Source: Kiloniellaceae bacterium
Lineage (GTDB): Bacteria; Pseudomonadota; Alphaproteobacteria; Kiloniellales; Kiloniellaceae
DNA: 7,385 bases
Assembly: GCA_028280915.1 (NCBI GenBank)
Contig: JANQKX010000444.1
Location: forward strand, 1-7,385
Reading direction: 5' to 3'
In this document: positions 5,805 through 7,385 of the stretch, one piece after another
Layout: each line of letters opens with the position of its first letter
Numbering within the stretch: the first letter of the stretch is position 1
Translations under genes and position numbers: made by a program
The notes under the pieces: model-generated
Seen by the model: the letters and a program-made list of their open reading frames with translations, nothing else
Databases searched by the model: none
What the model was told of the DNA's origin: nothing

Positions 5805-7385
5805 ATGACCTTGAATATAAACGTACCTTCTAACGACCTTGATCTTGCGCCCAAGATCACGGTCATCGGTGTGGGCGGTGCCGGAGGAAATGCCGTCAAC
5901 AATATGATCACGTCCAAGCTCTCCGGGGTGGAGTTCTTGGTGGCCAACACAGACGCACAGGCCTTGCAGCAGTCGCTTTGCGACCGTCATGTTCAGCTGG
6001 GCCGCAACATCACCCGGGGATTGGGGGCCGGCTCGCGGCCTGACATCGGCCGGGCGGCAGCCGAAGAGTCCATGGAAGAGGTCCTGGCCGAGTTGCAGGG
6101 CTCCAACATGGTCTTCGTCACGGCCGGCATGGGCGGCGGCACGGGCACCGGGGCGGCCTCGGTGATTGCCCGGGCGGCGCGGGAATCCGGCATCTTGACC
6201 GTTGGTGTGGTCACCAAGCCGTTCCATTTCGAGGGCGTGCACCGCATGCGCTTGGCCGAATCCGGCATCAACGAGCTGACCCAGTTCGTCGATACCCTGA
6301 TCATCATTCCCAATCAGAACCTGTTCCGGGTGGCGAATGAAAAAACCACCTTTGCCGATGCCTTTAAGATGGCCGACGACGTGCTGGACTCCGGCGTGCG
6401 GGGTGTGACCGACCTGATGGTGCATCCCGGCCTGATCAACCTGGACTTCGCCGATATTCGCTCGGTCATGTCCGAGATGGGCAAGGCCATGATGGGTACC
6501 GGCGAGGCGGACGGTGACAACCGGGCGGTGGACGCGGCCGAAGCGGCCATTTCCAATCCCCTGCTGGACGATGTGTCCATGAAGGGGGCCAGGGGCGTCC
6601 TGATCAACATCACCGGCGGCATGGACCTGACCCTCTTCGAGGTGGACGAAGCGGCCAATCGCATCCGCGACGAAGTGGACCCGGAGGCCAACATCATCTT
6701 CGGTTCCACCTTCAATCAGGGCATGGAAGGCAAGATGCGGGTTTCGGTGGTCGCCACCGGTATCGACGCGGAAGCCTTGGCCAATCCAAAGCCGGTCTCC
6801 TTGAGCGTGGTGACGGAGAAGGTCCGCAAGGAAGAAAAGCCGGAGACCAAGCGGCCGGAACCTTTTGTGGCCAAGACCGCTTCCGCGCCGGCCCGCGCCT
6901 ATGGTGACAGCGGCCTGTTCGGGGCCGGTGCCGCAACGGCGGCCAAGGCCGTGACTCAGGCGGCTGAGGCGCCCGAGGCGGTGCTCGCCGCGCCGCAAGA
7001 AAGCCTGCCTGAGCCAGAGCAAAAGGTGGAGCTGGCGCCGCGTGAGATGCCACGGGAAATGCCACGTGAGATCGAGGAACCCTTGTTCCAGCCGGTGCCT
7101 CAGCTCAGCGAACCGCAGCCTGAACCGGCCCCTGCGCCCGAGCCTGTGCAAAACTACGTGCGGTCTCAACCGGCGCCGGACCGGCAGCGGGACAGCTTCT
7201 TTGCTCCGCCGCCCGTGGACGTGGGCGGCGGCATGGAGCCGTCCCGGCGGGAGCGGGCCGGCAGCCTGTCCGTGGATCAGGCCGACGCCGTGTCTCCGGC
7301 GGCCCTGGAAGATCCCCGCGAGGCCATCCCCACCTTTCACCGCAAGGCGGCCCAGAGCCTCTTTGCCAAGGTGACCGGCGGGGCC
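5805..7385 (+). CDS. ftsZ: Cell division protein FtsZ (3' end outside window)
   Basis: FtsZ is the tubulin-like GTPase that forms the cytokinetic Z ring. The first 527 codons are present and the frame is still open at the right edge, so the gene is cut by the window and not broken. The GTPase core opens with ITVIGVGGAGGNAVNNM at 18-34. The tubulin signature GGGTGTGA is at 110-117, and VTKPFHFEG and the FRVANEKTTFADAF region follow. The T7 synergy loop NLDFAD is at 212-217, with the two Asp residues that drive GTP hydrolysis in the next subunit (E. coli Asp209 and Asp212). The core ends near residue 321 with VSVVATGID. From there a disordered linker of at least 200 residues follows, rich in Pro, Glu, Ala and Gln and including a PREM repeat. 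Long linkers are known in alphaproteobacteria. IPTFHRK at 508-514 resembles the conserved C-terminal peptide that binds FtsA, but the chain continues past it. The start has a GGAGG 5 nt upstream. Confidence 0.97.
   Translation, partial: MTLNINVPSNDLDLAPKITVIGVGGAGGNAVNNMITSKLSGVEFLVANTDAQALQQSLCDRHVQLGRNITRGLGAGSRPDIGRAAAEESMEEVLAELQGSNMVFVTAGMGGGTGTGAASVIARAARESGILTVGVVTKPFHFEGVHRMRLAESGINELTQFVDTLIIIPNQNLFRVANEKTTFADAFKMADDVLDSGVRGVTDLMVHPGLINLDFADIRSVMSEMGKAMMGTGEADGDNRAVDAAEAAISNPLLDDVSMKGARGVLINITGGMDLTLFEVDEAANRIRDEVDPEANIIFGSTFNQGMEGKMRVSVVATGIDAEALANPKPVSLSVVTEKVRKEEKPETKRPEPFVAKTASAPARAYGDSGLFGAGAATAAKAVTQAAEAPEAVLAAPQESLPEPEQKVELAPREMPREMPREIEEPLFQPVPQLSEPQPEPAPAPEPVQNYVRSQPAPDRQRDSFFAPPPVDVGGGMEPSRRERAGSLSVDQADAVSPAALEDPREAIPTFHRKAAQSLFAKVTGGA
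5835..5864. repeat. Imperfect palindrome in the start of ftsZ
   Basis: Two 13-nt arms (5835-5847 and 5852-5864) around the 4-nt loop CGCC pair at 12 of 13 positions; the one mismatch is T5839 with C5860. The inner arms GATCTTG and CAAGATC are perfect. It covers codons 11-20 of ftsZ, 31-60 nt from the A of the ATG. As mRNA it would form a strong stem-loop close behind the initiation region; as DNA it is a symmetric site with a GATC in each arm. Confidence 0.7.
7038..7073 (+). repeat. Three 12-bp tandem repeats in the FtsZ linker
   Basis: Three in-frame copies of a 12-bp unit encode P-R-E-M, P-R-E-M and P-R-E-I (residues 412-423). Copies differ at a few bases (CCG or CCA, CGT or CGG, GAG or GAA, ATG or ATC). 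The unit keeps the reading frame, so slippage would only change linker length, which disordered FtsZ linkers tolerate. Confidence 0.75.

Noticed and set aside
5790..7340. A 516-codon open frame on the - strand opposite ftsZ
   Set aside because: It is antisense to the conserved FtsZ core and linker, and its composition is that of a shadow frame.
1..7385. CRISPR array, tRNA or rRNA genes, insertion sequences, phage or defence genes
   Set aside because: No spaced direct repeats, RNA gene folds, transposase motifs or foreign base composition were seen; almost all of the window is accounted for by the six genes.

Overview
The window is a stretch of the division and cell wall (dcw) cluster of a GC-rich bacterium. 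All genes are on the + strand, in the order murC - murB - ddl - ftsQ - ftsA - ftsZ, and ftsZ runs off the right edge. The gene order, the type of MurB, the basic N-terminal tail of FtsQ, and the FtsZ N-terminus followed by a long Pro/Glu-rich linker all point to an alphaproteobacterium. I favour the Rhodospirillales or a relative, but that placement rests on remembered family features and not on a search.

Layout. Positions 1-23 are a short leader with a strong ribosome binding site. MurC (24-1460) and MurB (1457-2476) make and complete cytoplasmic UDP-MurNAc peptide precursors. Ddl (2469-3389) makes the D-Ala-D-Ala dipeptide. FtsQ (3377-4372) is the membrane-anchored periplasmic scaffold of the divisome. 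FtsA (4429-5694) is the actin-like tether that holds FtsZ (5805-past 7385) to the membrane. The first four genes overlap end to start by 4, 8 and 13 nt, which suggests translational coupling. A 56-nt gap before ftsA holds a possible 16-codon mini-ORF whose stop overlaps the ftsA start. The only sizeable non-coding stretch is the 110-nt ftsA-ftsZ gap. It is the likeliest place for local control of ftsZ, but I see no convincing promoter or terminator in it.

How the genes work together. The first three enzymes supply lipid II precursor in the cytoplasm. The last three assemble the Z ring and connect it to the septal synthesis machinery. Keeping them in one transcription unit ties wall precursor supply to division.

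Novelty. I found no undescribed biological system; this is a conserved housekeeping operon with its key catalytic motifs intact. The items worth a second look are small: a 13-bp (one mismatch) hairpin inside the start of ftsZ, the mini-ORF coupled to ftsA, a strongly basic histone-like FtsQ tail, an Asn/Gly-rich tail on MurB that resembles read-in intergenic DNA, and features of the FtsZ linker. The long open frames on the - strand are shadows produced by GC-rich codon usage.
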